NCBI RefSeq assembly: GCF_036172515.1
Contig: NZ_JAXKVW010000002.1
Span: forward strand, 62,001-126,000
Length of the DNA: 64,000 bases
Reading direction: 5' to 3'
Source: Flexistipes sp.
GTDB taxonomy: Bacteria > Chrysiogenota > Deferribacteres > Deferribacterales > Flexistipitaceae
Shown here: one piece after another, positions 16,638 through 26,136 of the stretch
Position numbering within the stretch: position 1 is the first letter of the stretch
Layout of the letters: each line of letters begins with the position of its first letter
Position numbers and translations under genes: made by a program
The notes under the pieces: generated by a model
What the model saw: the letters and a program-made list of their open reading frames with translations, nothing else
Told to the model about the DNA's origin: nothing
Databases searched by the model: none

Positions 16638-16749
16638 TATTCATCTTGAGTAAAGGCACAGTTATGTCTGGAATAAAATTGTATGAGAGCTTCAGGTCTC
16701 GTCACCTGTTTCTAAATAAAAAATCACAAATTTTAAAGGGGACAAAATT

Positions 16750-18129
16750 ATGAAGGTTGAAGTAAAAGATGTTGAAAATTCTCAGAAGGAACTGACTGTT
16801 GAAGTTCCTGCCGAGAAATACAATGAAAGATTTGAAGCGGAAGTCAAAAAGCTTGCTCCGACTGTAAAAATACCCGGATTCAGGAAAGGTAAAGCTCCTA
16901 AAAATATTATTATCAGGGAGCACAATCACAAGCTGAGGGTTAACGCTTTGGAGAATCTTATTAACGATTCAGTTTATGAGGCTATAACTTCAGAGGGAAT
17001 AAATCCGTTAAATACTCCGGTTATTAAGGATGTGAATTTTGAAGAAAATGAACCTATTAAATTCAAGGTTTATGTTGATGTATTTCCAGAGGTAAATATA
17101 GAAAATTATAAAGGCTATTCGTTTGAGAAGGAGATTGCCGAGGTCAGAGAGAATGACGTGGAAAAAGTTCTTGAAGATCTCCGTGAGAAAAACAGTTCTT
17201 TTGAGCCTGTGGAAGATAAGGCTGTTGAAAAGGATGATATGGTTGTAATCGATTTTGTCGGCACAATTGACGGAGAGAAATTTGAAGGCGGCTCGGCGAA
17301 TGATTACAGCATTGTTGTGGGTTCAAATACGTTTTTGGAAGATTTTGAAGAGGGGCTTGTCGGGATGAAACCCGGGGAAACAAAAAACATTGAAGTGACA
17401 TTCCCTGAAAACTATGCGAAAGATCTTGCCGGTAAAGATGCAAATTTCGAGGTTACGTTAAAAGAAGTTAAGCAGAAAGATGTCCCTGAGCTTAATGACG
17501 ATTTTGCAAAGGATATTGACGAAAACTGTGAAACACTGGATGATTTGAAAAAACTTGTCAGAGAGGATCTTGAGAAAGAGGCTGCACAAATGGCTAAGGA
17601 CAGGTTGTATGACAAAATTATCGAAAAACTGATAGAGGAAAATCCTTTTGAAGTTCCTGAGACTATAGTGGATGAACAGGCCGGCAGGCTTGCTGACCAG
17701 ACGCTGCAACAGTACATGTATATGTACGGTGTTAATCCGGAGCAGCTGGGATTGAATAAAGACAATATCAAAGACGAGTTTAAGGGAAGGGCAGCAACTC
17801 AGGTTAAAAGTGCAATAATTCTTAACAAACTCGCCGAAATGCACAGCATAGAAGTAAGTGAAGAAGAAATTGAAAATAAAATTGTAGAACTAGCTGAAGA
17901 AATGAAAAAAGATGTAGAGGAATACAAAAAAGAAATTGAACAACAAGGCGGTAAAGAAAGTCTAAAGAATAACATCATGACAGATAAAATATTCGATTTT
18001 CTCGGCGAACATAATGAAATTGCCGAGAAATACGTTGACCCGGATGAGCTTGCTGAAAAGCAGAATGCTGAAGAAGCAGCAGAGCAGGAAGAACCGGAAG
18101 AAAATAAAGAGAAAAGTGGGGAAGAATAA
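16750..18129 (+). CDS. tig: Trigger factor (ribosome-associated chaperone/PPIase)
   Basis: The 459-residue protein has the three trigger factor parts in order. The ribosome-binding domain carries the G-F-R-K-G-K-A-P signature at about residues 43-50. An FKBP-type peptidyl-prolyl isomerase domain spans about residues 150-240 (D[12 protein letters not shown]). A long helical C-terminal domain ends in an acidic, glutamate-rich tail. It shields nascent chains at the ribosome exit. An AAAGGGG site precedes the ATG. Its last base overlaps the first of clpP, the usual tig-clpP-clpX order. Confidence 0.97.
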   Translation: MKVEVKDVENSQKELTVEVPAEKYNERFEAEVKKLAPTVKIPGFRKGKAPKNIIIREHNHKLRVNALENLINDSVYEAITSEGINPLNTPVIKDVNFEENEPIKFKVYVDVFPEVNIENYKGYSFEKEIAEVRENDVEKVLEDLREKNSSFEPVEDKAVEKDDMVVIDFVGTIDGEKFEGGSANDYSIVVGSNTFLEDFEEGLVGMKPGETKNIEVTFPENYAKDLAGKDANFEVTLKEVKQKDVPELNDDFAKDIDENCETLDDLKKLVREDLEKEAAQMAKDRLYDKIIEKLIEENPFEVPETIVDEQAGRLADQTLQQYMYMYGVNPEQLGLNKDNIKDEFKGRAATQVKSAIILNKLAEMHSIEVSEEEIENKIVELAEEMKKDVEEYKKEIEQQGGKESLKNNIMTDKIFDFLGEHNEIAEKYVDPDELAEKQNAEEAAEQEEPEENKEKSGEE

Positions 18130-18716
18130 TGAGTTTTTATGTACCATATGTGATAGAACAGACAGGCAGAGGGGAAAGAGCCTACGATATATATTCAAGG
18201 CTTCTTAAAGACAGGATTATTTTCATGGGAACTCCTATTGAGGATAATCTGGCTAATACAATAATTGCACAGCTTTTATTTTTGGAAGCTGACGATCCTG
18301 ACAAGGATATCCACCTTTATATAAACAGCCCCGGTGGAGTTATTACAAGCGGCTTAGCTATTCTGGATACAATTAATTATATAAAACCCGATGTTTCCAC
18401 AATCTGTCTCGGTCAGGCTGCGAGCATGGCGGCTGTTCTTTTGGCATGCGGAGCCAGCGGAAAAAGATATTCTGTACCCAATGCCAGAATAATGATTCAT
18501 CAACCTCTTGGCGGATTTCAGGGGCAGGCGAAGGATATAGAAATTCATGCGAAGGAAATATTAAGGATGAAAGCCAGAATAAACGAAATACTGGCTGAAA
18601 AAACGGGAAAACCTCTGGAACAGATTGAGGCTGACAGCGACAGAGACTTTTTCATGAGCAGTGAAGAAGCTCTCCAATACGGCTTGATTGATGAGGTCAT
18701 CTCAAAAAGGTCTTGA
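18129..18716 (+). CDS. clpP: ATP-dependent Clp protease proteolytic subunit
   Basis: The 195-residue protein is a typical ClpP. The catalytic serine lies in [10 protein letters not shown] (about residue 98), the histidine in M-I-H-Q-P-L-G-G (about residue 123), and the aspartate near residue 172 in A-D-S-D-R-D-F. The short propeptide begins with [10 protein letters not shown]. Fourteen subunits form a barrel that degrades proteins unfolded by ClpX. It overlaps tig by one base, and clpX follows 64 bases later. Confidence 0.97.
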   Translation: MSFYVPYVIEQTGRGERAYDIYSRLLKDRIIFMGTPIEDNLANTIIAQLLFLEADDPDKDIHLYINSPGGVITSGLAILDTINYIKPDVSTICLGQAASMAAVLLACGASGKRYSVPNARIMIHQPLGGFQGQAKDIEIHAKEILRMKARINEILAEKTGKPLEQIEADSDRDFFMSSEEALQYGLIDEVISKRS

Positions 18717-18780
18717 TAAAATTAATCAATACCGTATCTTGAATAACTGATAAATTACTATTTAGTTGAAGAGGTGCCTA

Positions 18781-20022
18781 ATGGCGAAAAAGAAAAATGA
18801 AGAGCTTTTCTGCTCTTTTTGCGGAAAACATCAGGAAGAGGTTAAGAAGCTTATAGCCGGTCCAACTGATGTGTATATCTGCGATGAATGTATATATTTA
18901 TGTAATGATATTCTGGAAGAAGATCTTGAAGCAAAAGAAGCACAAGGTGATGTGAAGCTTTTAAGTCCGAAAGAGATAAAAGCCAAGCTGGATGATTATG
19001 TGATTGGTCAGGACAGTGCCAAGAAGATATTGAGTGTGGCCGTGTATAACCATTTTAAGCGTGTACTGTACGGTAATAAATCTGAAGTTGAATTGGAAAA
19101 ATCCAATATCCTTCTGTTAGGTTCCACCGGGACAGGGAAGACATTGCTGGCAAGGACTCTTGCCAGGATACTGAATGTTCCTTTTGCTATAGCGGATGCA
19201 ACAACACTTACAGAAGCCGGCTATGTCGGTGAGGATGTTGAAAATGTTGTTTTGAAACTTCTTCAATCCGCTGACTTTGATGTGGATAAAACGGAAAAAG
19301 GTATCATTTTTATAGACGAAATTGACAAAATCACACGTAAAACAGACAGCCCTTCAATTACCAGGGATGTCAGCGGTGAGGGAGTGCAGCAGGCACTGTT
19401 GAAAATAATTGAGGGTACTGTTGCCAATATACCGCCTCAGGGGGGCAGGAAACATCCAAATCAGGATTACGTTCAGGTGGATACTTCCAATATACTGTTT
19501 GTATGCGGCGGTGCTTTTGAACATCTTGACGGCATTATAAAAGAGCGTATAGGCAAGAAAGCAGTTGGTTTTAAATCAAACAGTAAGAATGTCAACGATT
19601 ATGAGAGAGCAGATATACTGAAGCTTTTGCAGCCTGAGGATCTTATAAAATATGGACTGATACCGGAATTTGTCGGACGTGTACCGGTTGCAGCTGTTCT
19701 GGATGATCTGGATGAAGATGCACTTGTTTCTATACTTACGGAACCGAAGAATTCACTGGTAAAACAGTATGAGGAAATTTTCAAATTTGATAATGTGAAA
19801 TTGTCTTTTACCGATGGCGCTCTCAGGGGAATTGCCAGACAGGCTATTAACAGAAAAACAGGAGCCAGAGGTTTAAGGGGCATTTTAGAGGAAACAATGA
19901 TGGATATTATGTATAAAATACCATCCCACAAAGATATCAAAGAATGTATCATTAATGAGGATACGGTCAGTTCAGGGGCTGACCCGGTGATAATAAATGA
20001 GGATGAAAAAGAATCAGCATAA
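18781..20022 (+). CDS. clpX: ATP-dependent Clp protease ATP-binding subunit ClpX
   Basis: The protein starts at the ATG at 18781, preceded by GAGGTG; a TTG at 18766 is in frame but lacks a site. It has an N-terminal zinc-binding domain (C-S-F-C-G-K and C-D-E-C), a Walker A motif G-S-T-G-T-G-K-T, a Walker [10 protein letters not shown], the pore loop G-Y-V-G-E-D, and the sensor 2 region G-A-R-G-L-R. It unfolds substrates and feeds them to ClpP. The order tig-clpP-clpX-lon is common and is followed by a clear terminator. Confidence 0.97.
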   Translation: MAKKKNEELFCSFCGKHQEEVKKLIAGPTDVYICDECIYLCNDILEEDLEAKEAQGDVKLLSPKEIKAKLDDYVIGQDSAKKILSVAVYNHFKRVLYGNKSEVELEKSNILLLGSTGTGKTLLARTLARILNVPFAIADATTLTEAGYVGEDVENVVLKLLQSADFDVDKTEKGIIFIDEIDKITRKTDSPSITRDVSGEGVQQALLKIIEGTVANIPPQGGRKHPNQDYVQVDTSNILFVCGGAFEHLDGIIKERIGKKAVGFKSNSKNVNDYERADILKLLQPEDLIKYGLIPEFVGRVPVAAVLDDLDEDALVSILTEPKNSLVKQYEEIFKFDNVKLSFTDGALRGIARQAINRKTGARGLRGILEETMMDIMYKIPSHKDIKECIINEDTVSSGADPVIINEDEKESA

Positions 20023-20028
20023 ATTATC

Positions 20029-20051
20029 AGGCGCCTGAAGGCGCCTTTTTT
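20029..20051 (+). terminator. Rho-independent terminator after clpX
   Basis: AGGCGCC-TGAA-GGCGCCT is followed by a run of T. The 7-bp GC-rich stem lies directly after the clpX stop and before lon, so lon probably has its own promoter as well as any readthrough. Confidence 0.9.
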
Positions 20052-20091
20052 ATTCGTTTAATTCAGATAATAAATAAAGGAGTTATAGATA

Positions 20092-22425
20092 ATGGCAGAT
20101 AAAACTGAGCAGTTTTCTCTGATACCGCTTAGAGATATAGTTATATTTCCCACAATGGTTACACCCGTTTTTGTGGGAAGAAAAAAATCTATAAACGCAC
20201 TTGATGTTGCAGGGGACACAGATAAAAAAATATTTCTGGTTTTACAAAAGGATTCAGGTGTCAATGATCCCGGTATTGAGTATTTATACAATGTTGGTGT
20301 AGTAGCTGATGTTCTTCAGGTACTCAAACTTCCTGACGGGAGTATTAAAGTTCTTGTTGAAGGGGCATATCGGGCTGAGATTAAAGATCTGTTTGTGGAA
20401 GAAGAGTGTACTTATGTGAATGTAAAACCTTTTGAAGATAAAAATGAAGATGAAACATTTTATAAATACCTTAGAGAATCACTCATGCAGCACTTTAAGG
20501 AATTCGCACAAACAGAGAATAAAATTCCCAAAGAAATTTATGATTCAATCATCAAAATGGACGACTTGAATAACCTTTCCTATATGATTGCCTCCAACTT
20601 AAGTATACGTGTTAGTGAACAGCAGGAAATACTTGAAATAGCGAGTTTAAGTGAAAGAATTGAAAAAATTATTGAATTTATTGAAATGGAAACTGAAATC
20701 AAGAAAATTGACAAAAAGATAAAGCAGCGAGTCAAATCTCAGATAACCAAGACCCAGCGGGAGTATTATTTGAATGAGCAAATAAAAGCTATTAATAAAG
20801 AGCTGGGAAGAGATGAGGATATAAAGGCTGATATTGAAGAGCTACAGACAGCAATTAATGAGAAAAAAATGCCGAAAATTGTCAGGGAAAAAGCAGAGAA
20901 AGAGCTTAAAAAACTGAGAATTATGCCGCCGATGAGTGCAGAAACAACGGTAGTCCGAAATTACCTTGACTGGATAGTCAGTTTACCCTGGGGCGAATAT
21001 ACCGAGGATATTCTTGATTTAGAAAAGGCTGCAAACATATTAAACAGGGATCATTACGGTTTGGAAAAGCCCAAGGAAAGAATTTTGGAGTTTCTTGCGG
21101 TTAAAAAGTTTTCCGAAAGAATAAAAGGCCCTATACTCTGTTTCGTTGGTCCGCCAGGAGTGGGCAAAACCTCGCTGGCTAAATCCATTGCTGAGTCGAT
21201 GAATAGAAATTTTGTCCGGCTAAGCCTCGGCGGAGTAAGGGACGAGGCTGAAATCAGGGGGCACAGAAGAACATATATAGGCTCGATGCCCGGCAAAATT
21301 ATTCAGTCTGTCAGAAGGGCTGAGAGTATGAATCCGGTGTTTCTGCTTGATGAAATAGATAAACTTGGTATGGATTTTAGAGGCGATCCTTCATCAGCAC
21401 TGCTGGAGGCTTTGGATCCGGAGCAGAATAACAGCTTTTCTGACCATTATCTGGAAGTGGACTTTGATCTTTCGAAAGTATTTTTTATTACAACTGCCAA
21501 TACAGTGGAATCCATTCCCCATGCTCTTCTGGACAGAATGGAAGTTATACGTATCCCGGGTTATACGGAACGGGAGAAGCTTAATATTGCCGAAAAGTAT
21601 CTTTTTCCAAAGCAACTTTCAGAGCATAATATTCCGGCTGAGAAAGTTGACATTGCAGAAAATGCTATTTTGGATGTAATCAGATATTATACCAAAGAAG
21701 CTGGTGTGAGAAATCTTGAGAGAGAACTGGCATCGGTTATCAGAAAGGCAGCAAAAAAGCTTATAACAGAAAACAATGTTACTTCAGTCAAGGTTACAAG
21801 AAAAAATCTTGAAAATCTTCTCGGTGTGAAGCGATTTCGGCTTGAGCACGTTGAGGAATCCGAAGATGTGGGAGTTGCCACTGGTCTTGCCTGGACACCG
21901 TACGGTGGAGACATTCTCCAAACGGAAGTTGCTGCCTATGAGGGCAACGGTCAGCTGCAGATTACGGGTCATATCGGGGATGTGATGCAGGAATCTGCCC
22001 GAACAGCTCTTTCTGTTGTAAAAAGCAGAGCGAGAAGATTCCAGGTTCCATCATATAAATTTAAGGATTTTGACATTCATCTGCATGTGCCTGAAGGAGC
22101 CGTGCCCAAAGACGGACCGTCAGCCGGCATTACCATGGCTACAGCTATATTATCTGCCTTGTCAGGTATTTATGTGGACTGCAATGTTGCAATGAGTGGT
22201 GAGATTAATCTCAGAGGGAAGGTGCTTCCGGTTGGAGGTATAAAAGAAAAAGTACTTGCGGCTCATCGAGCAGGTGTAAAAAAGGTGATTTTGCCGGAGG
22301 ATAACAGGAAGGACTTGACAGAGGTTCCATCGGATGTTAAAAAGCAAATCTCGGTAGTGTTTGCTAAAACTATCGATGATGTTTTTGATATTGTTTTAAA
22401 AACCAAAATTAAAGAAATGGGGTGA
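20092..22425 (+). CDS. lon: ATP-dependent protease La
   Basis: This 777-residue LonA protease has an N-terminal substrate-binding domain (L-I-P-L-R-D near residue 11), a coiled-coil middle, and an AAA+ module with Walker A G-P-P-G-V-G-K-T-S (about residue 352) and the F-L-L-D-E-I-D-K Walker B. The C-terminal protease domain carries the catalytic serine in K-D-G-P-S-A-G-I-T and the lysine in G-G-I-K-E-K-V-L-A-A-H. It degrades damaged and regulatory proteins in the cytoplasm. An AAGGAG precedes the ATG. The stop overlaps the start region of rpsU, an unusual coupling of a protease with a ribosomal protein. Confidence 0.97.
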   Translation: MADKTEQFSLIPLRDIVIFPTMVTPVFVGRKKSINALDVAGDTDKKIFLVLQKDSGVNDPGIEYLYNVGVVADVLQVLKLPDGSIKVLVEGAYRAEIKDLFVEEECTYVNVKPFEDKNEDETFYKYLRESLMQHFKEFAQTENKIPKEIYDSIIKMDDLNNLSYMIASNLSIRVSEQQEILEIASLSERIEKIIEFIEMETEIKKIDKKIKQRVKSQITKTQREYYLNEQIKAINKELGRDEDIKADIEELQTAINEKKMPKIVREKAEKELKKLRIMPPMSAETTVVRNYLDWIVSLPWGEYTEDILDLEKAANILNRDHYGLEKPKERILEFLAVKKFSERIKGPILCFVGPPGVGKTSLAKSIAESMNRNFVRLSLGGVRDEAEIRGHRRTYIGSMPGKIIQSVRRAESMNPVFLLDEIDKLGMDFRGDPSSALLEALDPEQNNSFSDHYLEVDFDLSKVFFITTANTVESIPHALLDRMEVIRIPGYTEREKLNIAEKYLFPKQLSEHNIPAEKVDIAENAILDVIRYYTKEAGVRNLERELASVIRKAAKKLITENNVTSVKVTRKNLENLLGVKRFRLEHVEESEDVGVATGLAWTPYGGDILQTEVAAYEGNGQLQITGHIGDVMQESARTALSVVKSRARRFQVPSYKFKDFDIHLHVPEGAVPKDGPSAGITMATAILSALSGIYVDCNVAMSGEINLRGKVLPVGGIKEKVLAAHRAGVKKVILPEDNRKDLTEVPSDVKKQISVVFAKTIDDVFDIVLKTKIKEMG

Positions 22426-22649
22426 TGAACTTGGCAGTAAACGCTGTAGTAAAGGTTGACGGAGAAAACGTCGATTTCGCTTTAAGGCTTCTCAAGAAAA
22501 AAATTGAAAGAGAAGGTCTTATCAGGGAAATTAAAAAGCATACTTACTATGAAAAGCCTACTGAGGTGCGAAGAAAGAAAGTACTCAAGGCTAAAAGAAA
22601 GCAGCAGAAATTAGTCAGAAAGCTGCAGGAAAAGTACAAATATTATTAA
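22425..22649 (+). CDS. rpsU: 30S ribosomal protein S21
   Basis: The protein of about 74 residues is strongly basic, with the S21 pattern: V-N-A-V-V-K-V-D-G-E at the N-terminus, a helix F-A-L-R-L-L-K-K-K-I-E-R-E-G, and R-R-K-K-V-L-K-A-K-R-K in the second half. S21 sits near the anti-Shine-Dalgarno end of 16S rRNA and influences initiation. The ATG at 22425 overlaps the lon TGA. A TTG at 22431 (giving the usual M-A-V-N-A start) has GGGGTGA at ideal spacing and is an equally good start. A terminator follows directly. Confidence 0.93.
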   Translation: MNLAVNAVVKVDGENVDFALRLLKKKIEREGLIREIKKHTYYEKPTEVRRKKVLKAKRKQQKLVRKLQEKYKYY

Positions 22650-22652
22650 GCC

Positions 22653-22680
22653 AAAAAAGCCGCCGGAAGGCGGCTTTTTT
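22653..22680. terminator. Bidirectional terminator between rpsU and larC
   Basis: AAAAAAGCCGCC-GGAA-GGCGGCTTTTTT has a 7-bp GC-rich stem with A and T runs on either side, so it can end transcription of both converging genes. Confidence 0.92.
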
Positions 22681-23839
22681 ATTCTAAATTTTTCAGTATT
22701 TCCCGGTAGACGGTGTTAAAGGGAGTGCCTGTTTGGCGGGCAATTTCTGCAACACTTTCATACTCAGGATATATTTTAACAAAATTATCACCGGAAATTT
22801 TCTTGAGAGTAACTGTGTATCCTTTGAATTCCAACGAGGTGAACTCCCTGTCCAGAATTATCCTCTGTCGTTCGCTGAATCTGATGCCTGCAGTGGAACT
22901 TTCCCTGAGGAGTTTCTCAGATAAAAATTCAGCTTTATCGGGTGAGCAAAGAATACTGATTTTATACCCCGGTCTGTTTTTTTTCATATAAACCGGTGTG
23001 AAGAATATATCCAAAGCACCTGATTTTAAGAAGCTGTCCATGAGAAAACCCATCTCTTCACCGGTCATGTCGTCAACGTTAGCTTCGATTTCAATAATAT
23101 TATGTGCCTGACTGTTTTGTTTCAGAAGGAGGATTCGGAGTATATTGGGCAGTTCTTCGAATGATTTGGTGCCAGTTGAATATGCTGTTTCAAGGATTCT
23201 CCCGCTGAAAGATATATTTGCATTGTTACAGTAATATTTTATGATTGCTGCACCTGTTGGTGTGGTGAGTTCATCGCCTGCGTCAATGCGTTTTATATCT
23301 AATCCTTTTAAAATTTCCATTGTTGCCGGAGAAGGTACAGGAATAGTCCCGTGTCCAGATTTTATTATCCCGGAGCCAGTGAGAGGGGTGGAAAATACTA
23401 TTTTGTCGGGGGATATTTTTTCCAACAGGTAGGCTGTGGAAATAATGTCTATTATGGAATCAACAGCTCCTACTTCGTGAAAATGTACATTGTCGATATT
23501 TTGACCGTGTATTTTTGATTCAGCTTCGGCAATGATTCTGAAAATTCCTGTTGAGGCAATTTTCACTTTTTCACTGATAAGGGAGCTTGATGAAATCATT
23601 TCTTTTATTGTTAAGAAATCTCTTTTTTTTACTGCAGTTTTGTCGAAGTCTATAGACAACCGGCTGCATTTAATTCCATTGACAAAACAAGTCTCTAACA
23701 CTATTTCCACTTTGCTTTTGAAAAATTTTGAAAAGAGTTCTGAGAGCACTCTGCTTTTTACCCCGCTAATGTGCAGGAGCCCGGCAACAGTCATGTCGCC
23801 GGCAAGACCGGATGTCATATCAAAATATAGAGTATTCAT
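22679..23839 (-). CDS. larC: Nickel-insertion/cofactor protein LarC (DUF111), unsplit
   Basis: The 386-residue protein (start at the ATG 23839, M-N-T-L-Y-F-D; an upstream in-frame start at 23875 is less likely) shows the LarC pattern. It has G-L-A-G-D-M near residue 12, H-F-H-E-V-G-A-V-D-S-I-I-D in the middle, T-P-T-G-A-A-I, and a C-terminal E-A-N-V-D-D-M-T-G-E. LarC is a CTP-dependent nickel-inserting enzyme that completes the nickel-pincer cofactor of LarA-type lactate racemases. In some lactobacilli larC is split by a programmed frameshift; here one frame covers both parts. No larA, larB or larE gene is in the window, so the partner enzyme must be encoded elsewhere. Confidence 0.9.
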   Translation of the reverse strand: MNTLYFDMTSGLAGDMTVAGLLHISGVKSRVLSELFSKFFKSKVEIVLETCFVNGIKCSRLSIDFDKTAVKKRDFLTIKEMISSSSLISEKVKIASTGIFRIIAEAESKIHGQNIDNVHFHEVGAVDSIIDIISTAYLLEKISPDKIVFSTPLTGSGIIKSGHGTIPVPSPATMEILKGLDIKRIDAGDELTTPTGAAIIKYYCNNANISFSGRILETAYSTGTKSFEELPNILRILLLKQNSQAHNIIEIEANVDDMTGEEMGFLMDSFLKSGALDIFFTPVYMKKNRPGYKISILCSPDKAEFLSEKLLRESSTAGIRFSERQRIILDREFTSLEFKGYTVTLKKISGDNFVKIYPEYESVAEIARQTGTPFNTVYREILKNLE

Positions 23840-23948
23840 AATTAAAGTGATAATACAGCCGGCATTATTTTGCAATATATTCTCTTTGACAACAGAGGGG
23901 AAAACATTAATTTTATATATGTAAGCATAAATTCATGGAGGTGCAATA

Positions 23949-24479
23949 ATGAAAAAGCAAATAAACGGGGTTACTTTAGAGACTGTTCAGGGTGATATTG
24001 CATCCCAGGAGGATATTGATGCTGTAGTTAACGCCGCCAATGCCAGGCTTATGCCCGGAGGGGGTGTTGCAGGTGCGATTCACAGAGCCGCAGGCAGCGG
24101 GCTTGCTGAAGAGTGTAAACCCTTAGCTCCCATAAAGCCGGGCGATGCTGTGATTACCGGAGCACATAATTTGCCTAATTCTCATGTAATACACTGTCTG
24201 GGACCTGTCTATGGAGTGGACAAACCGGAAGATAAACTGTTGCGAAACTGTTATAAAAAAGCTTTGGAACTGGCTGAAGATAATAATATTGAATCCATTG
24301 TTTTTCCGGCTATTTCCACCGGTGCATTTGGTTATCCTTTAAAAGAAGCTACAGAGATAGCTGTGGATACAGTGGCAGCTGAAATACCAGTCTTGAAAAA
24401 AGTGAAACTGATTAGGTTTGTTCTTTTTGGGAAGAAAGACTTAGATGTATACGAGGAAATTATTAGCAAAAAATTATAA
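23949..24479 (+). CDS. Macro-domain ADP-ribose-binding protein
   Basis: This 176-residue single-domain protein has V-V-N-A-A-N-A-R-L-M-P-G-G-G-V-A-G-A-I-H-R-A-A-G near residues 25-48, the ADP-ribose-binding region of MacroD/YmdB-type proteins. It also has S-T-G-A-F-G-Y-P near residue 115. Such enzymes hydrolyse O-acetyl-ADP-ribose or remove mono-ADP-ribose from proteins in the cytoplasm. GGAGG precedes the ATG. It stands alone, divergent from larC, so its physiological substrate cannot be inferred from context. Confidence 0.93.
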   Translation: MKKQINGVTLETVQGDIASQEDIDAVVNAANARLMPGGGVAGAIHRAAGSGLAEECKPLAPIKPGDAVITGAHNLPNSHVIHCLGPVYGVDKPEDKLLRNCYKKALELAEDNNIESIVFPAISTGAFGYPLKEATEIAVDTVAAEIPVLKKVKLIRFVLFGKKDLDVYEEIISKKL

Positions 24480-24660
24480 AAGCCGTGATGGGTGATGTGT
24501 AATGCGTTAAGGGTAAAGAGTAAAGAGTGGAGCGTAAGATGCAGGATGGGTTGAACGTTCAAAGTTCAATACCATAATACACCAATACGCCACTCAGCAA
24601 ATTACTACTTCTTTACTTCCCTTCTCACCATATTACTCTCTCACCGGTTATTTGACATAG
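24480..24660. repeat. Inverted degenerate short-repeat arrays
   Basis: The left half reads GTGATGTGTAATGCGTTAAG and AAAGAGTAAAGAGTGGAG. The right half carries complementary-type repeats (CTACTTCTTTACTTCCC, CTCACCATATTACTCTCTCACC). They meet around GAACGTTCAAAGTTCAATACC. The pattern matches the other degenerate arrays in this window; no gene is visible. Confidence 0.5.
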
Positions 24661-24687
24661 CTCTTTAAAAAATGGGAGGGTGTCAGG

Positions 24688-25611
24688 TTAATTTGCAAAA
24701 GTATTACGTAGAACTTCAGCTGCAGGTTCTCCGCCTACCGTTTTCACACCTTTCAGCCATTTTTCAACTATATCTAAATTTTCTCCAATCCACTCTTTTG
24801 CCACATCTTCAGGTGTTCTTTTTTTATAACCAAATTCATAAATCCATTTACTCTGTATCTCAGAGTTGACTTTAATCTGATCGAGAAATTTGTAAACCTC
24901 GGGATAATCTTCTTTTAGTCCCTTTCGTACAATTGTATAGACAACGCTTTTACTGACAAACTTTTCTGTGCCCGGTACCCCTTCCAGATATTTGACATCA
25001 AGAATGACATTCATCCAGTGAGGTTTCCAGCATCCAAAAGTGACCCACTTATTCTGTCTCATCTGGGCTCTTACTGTAGCAAGCATGGCTGGTGTGGAGC
25101 TTTCCACCTGCGTCCAGTCGCCGAGTCCTGCTACATCGTTTGCTATTATCTCTGTCATATGATTGTTCATTCCTGTTCCAGGCTGAAGGTTATATATTTT
25201 GTTTTTAAATTTTTCCGCATATTTATCTAAATCTGCAAATGATTTTACGCCGTCTTCCCAAACATACGTGGGGACACAGAGACTGATTCGACCTTCATCT
25301 AAATTTGTACCGAGTAGTTTTATTTCACCCTTTTCTTTTAAGGGATCTATCATAGTGTCTTCCTGTGGGCTCCATCCAGCCAGGTATGCATCAAGATTAT
25401 TTGTTTTTAAACTTTCAAAAACAGCCGGTGCGCTTAAAACACTTTGTTCTGTTTCGTATCCCATTGTTTTAAGTATCTGGGCGGCTACCTCTGATTTTAC
25501 AGTAACTCCAGGCCACGCAGGTACCCCAAATTTGACAGCCGGTTTGGCAAAAACTGATACGGCTGCTGTCAAAAACAGAATCAAAAAAAACAGTCTAAAA
25601 AAAATCTTCAT
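24688..25611 (-). CDS. Glycine betaine/proline-type ABC transporter substrate-binding protein (OpuAC/ProX family), orphan
   Basis: The 307-residue protein begins with a signal peptide (about residues 1-22, ending in V-F-A) and has the OpuAC fold, with V-P-A-W-P-G and T-F-G-C-W-K-P-H-W tryptophan-rich stretches that in this family form the aromatic box for quaternary amines. GGAGG precedes the start. It should capture betaine, choline or a similar ligand in the periplasm. No permease or ATPase gene is adjacent on either side, so it is either served by a distant transporter or has another role. Confidence 0.88.
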   Translation of the reverse strand: MKIFFRLFFLILFLTAAVSVFAKPAVKFGVPAWPGVTVKSEVAAQILKTMGYETEQSVLSAPAVFESLKTNNLDAYLAGWSPQEDTMIDPLKEKGEIKLLGTNLDEGRISLCVPTYVWEDGVKSFADLDKYAEKFKNKIYNLQPGTGMNNHMTEIIANDVAGLGDWTQVESSTPAMLATVRAQMRQNKWVTFGCWKPHWMNVILDVKYLEGVPGTEKFVSKSVVYTIVRKGLKEDYPEVYKFLDQIKVNSEIQSKWIYEFGYKKRTPEDVAKEWIGENLDIVEKWLKGVKTVGGEPAAEVLRNTFAN

Positions 25612-25749
25612 TATCGACCTCCATTGTATATTTTATGCTTGATTATTATATACATGAAATATTAGCTTGTCAAATATGTATACTGAAACTTCTGCCATGT
25701 TCGTCAAATACTAACAGAAAAAGACCTTTGAATAATGTATTCTTATAAA

Positions 25750-25835
25750 TTTTACCACCCTTCATCCCCTCCTAACTCTTCGATAGGAGGGGAGATAAAG
25801 CTCCTTCCCTAATTTAGGGGAAGTTGGGTGGGGTA
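25750..25835. repeat. Dispersed palindromic repeat, copy A (CCCCTCC...GGAGGGG type)
   Basis: The region reads TTTTACCACCC, then CCCCTCCTAAC and its inverse GGAGGGG, then CCCTAATTTAGGGG and GGGTGGGG. A second copy lies in inverted orientation at 41129-41216. Internal palindromes and matching ends point to a mobile REP/MITE-like element. The remaining gap to about 26.1 kb is AT-rich, with AAGTGCGAAACTT at 26047-26059 and its inverse at about 26012-26030. Confidence 0.6.
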
Positions 25836-26098
25836 CTTATTCAAAGATCTCAGGAATACTTAAATCATTATAGAAGAGATTGATACGTCATTTGGATACA
25901 GGTTTATATTTTAGGTGAGTTAACCGTTTTATGGGTAAATAGTTGATTGCAAATCCATAAGGGGATTTTCCACTTTTTTGATGCAAAATGCCACGTTTAT
26001 TATTCAAATAACAATTTCAAGTTTCGCAAAGAAGTTTAGGAAGGGTAAGTGCGAAACTTAAATGACAATATTGAAACCTGCAATGCTAAAGAGAATAA

Positions 26099-26130
26099 GA
26101 GCCGGCACAATTAAGCCGGTCTCCTTTTTA
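26099..26130. terminator. Probable terminator downstream of ahcY
   Basis: GAGCCGGC and GCCGGTCTC form a short GC-rich hairpin around ACAATTAA just after the ahcY stop on the minus strand. The T run is stronger on the plus strand (CTTTTTAT) and weak on the minus strand, so termination efficiency is uncertain. Confidence 0.45.
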
Positions 26131-26136
26131 TAACAC

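Noticed and set aside
16450-16653. 67-residue plus-strand frame
   Set aside because: It lies within the long inverted repeat and shows no protein-like composition.
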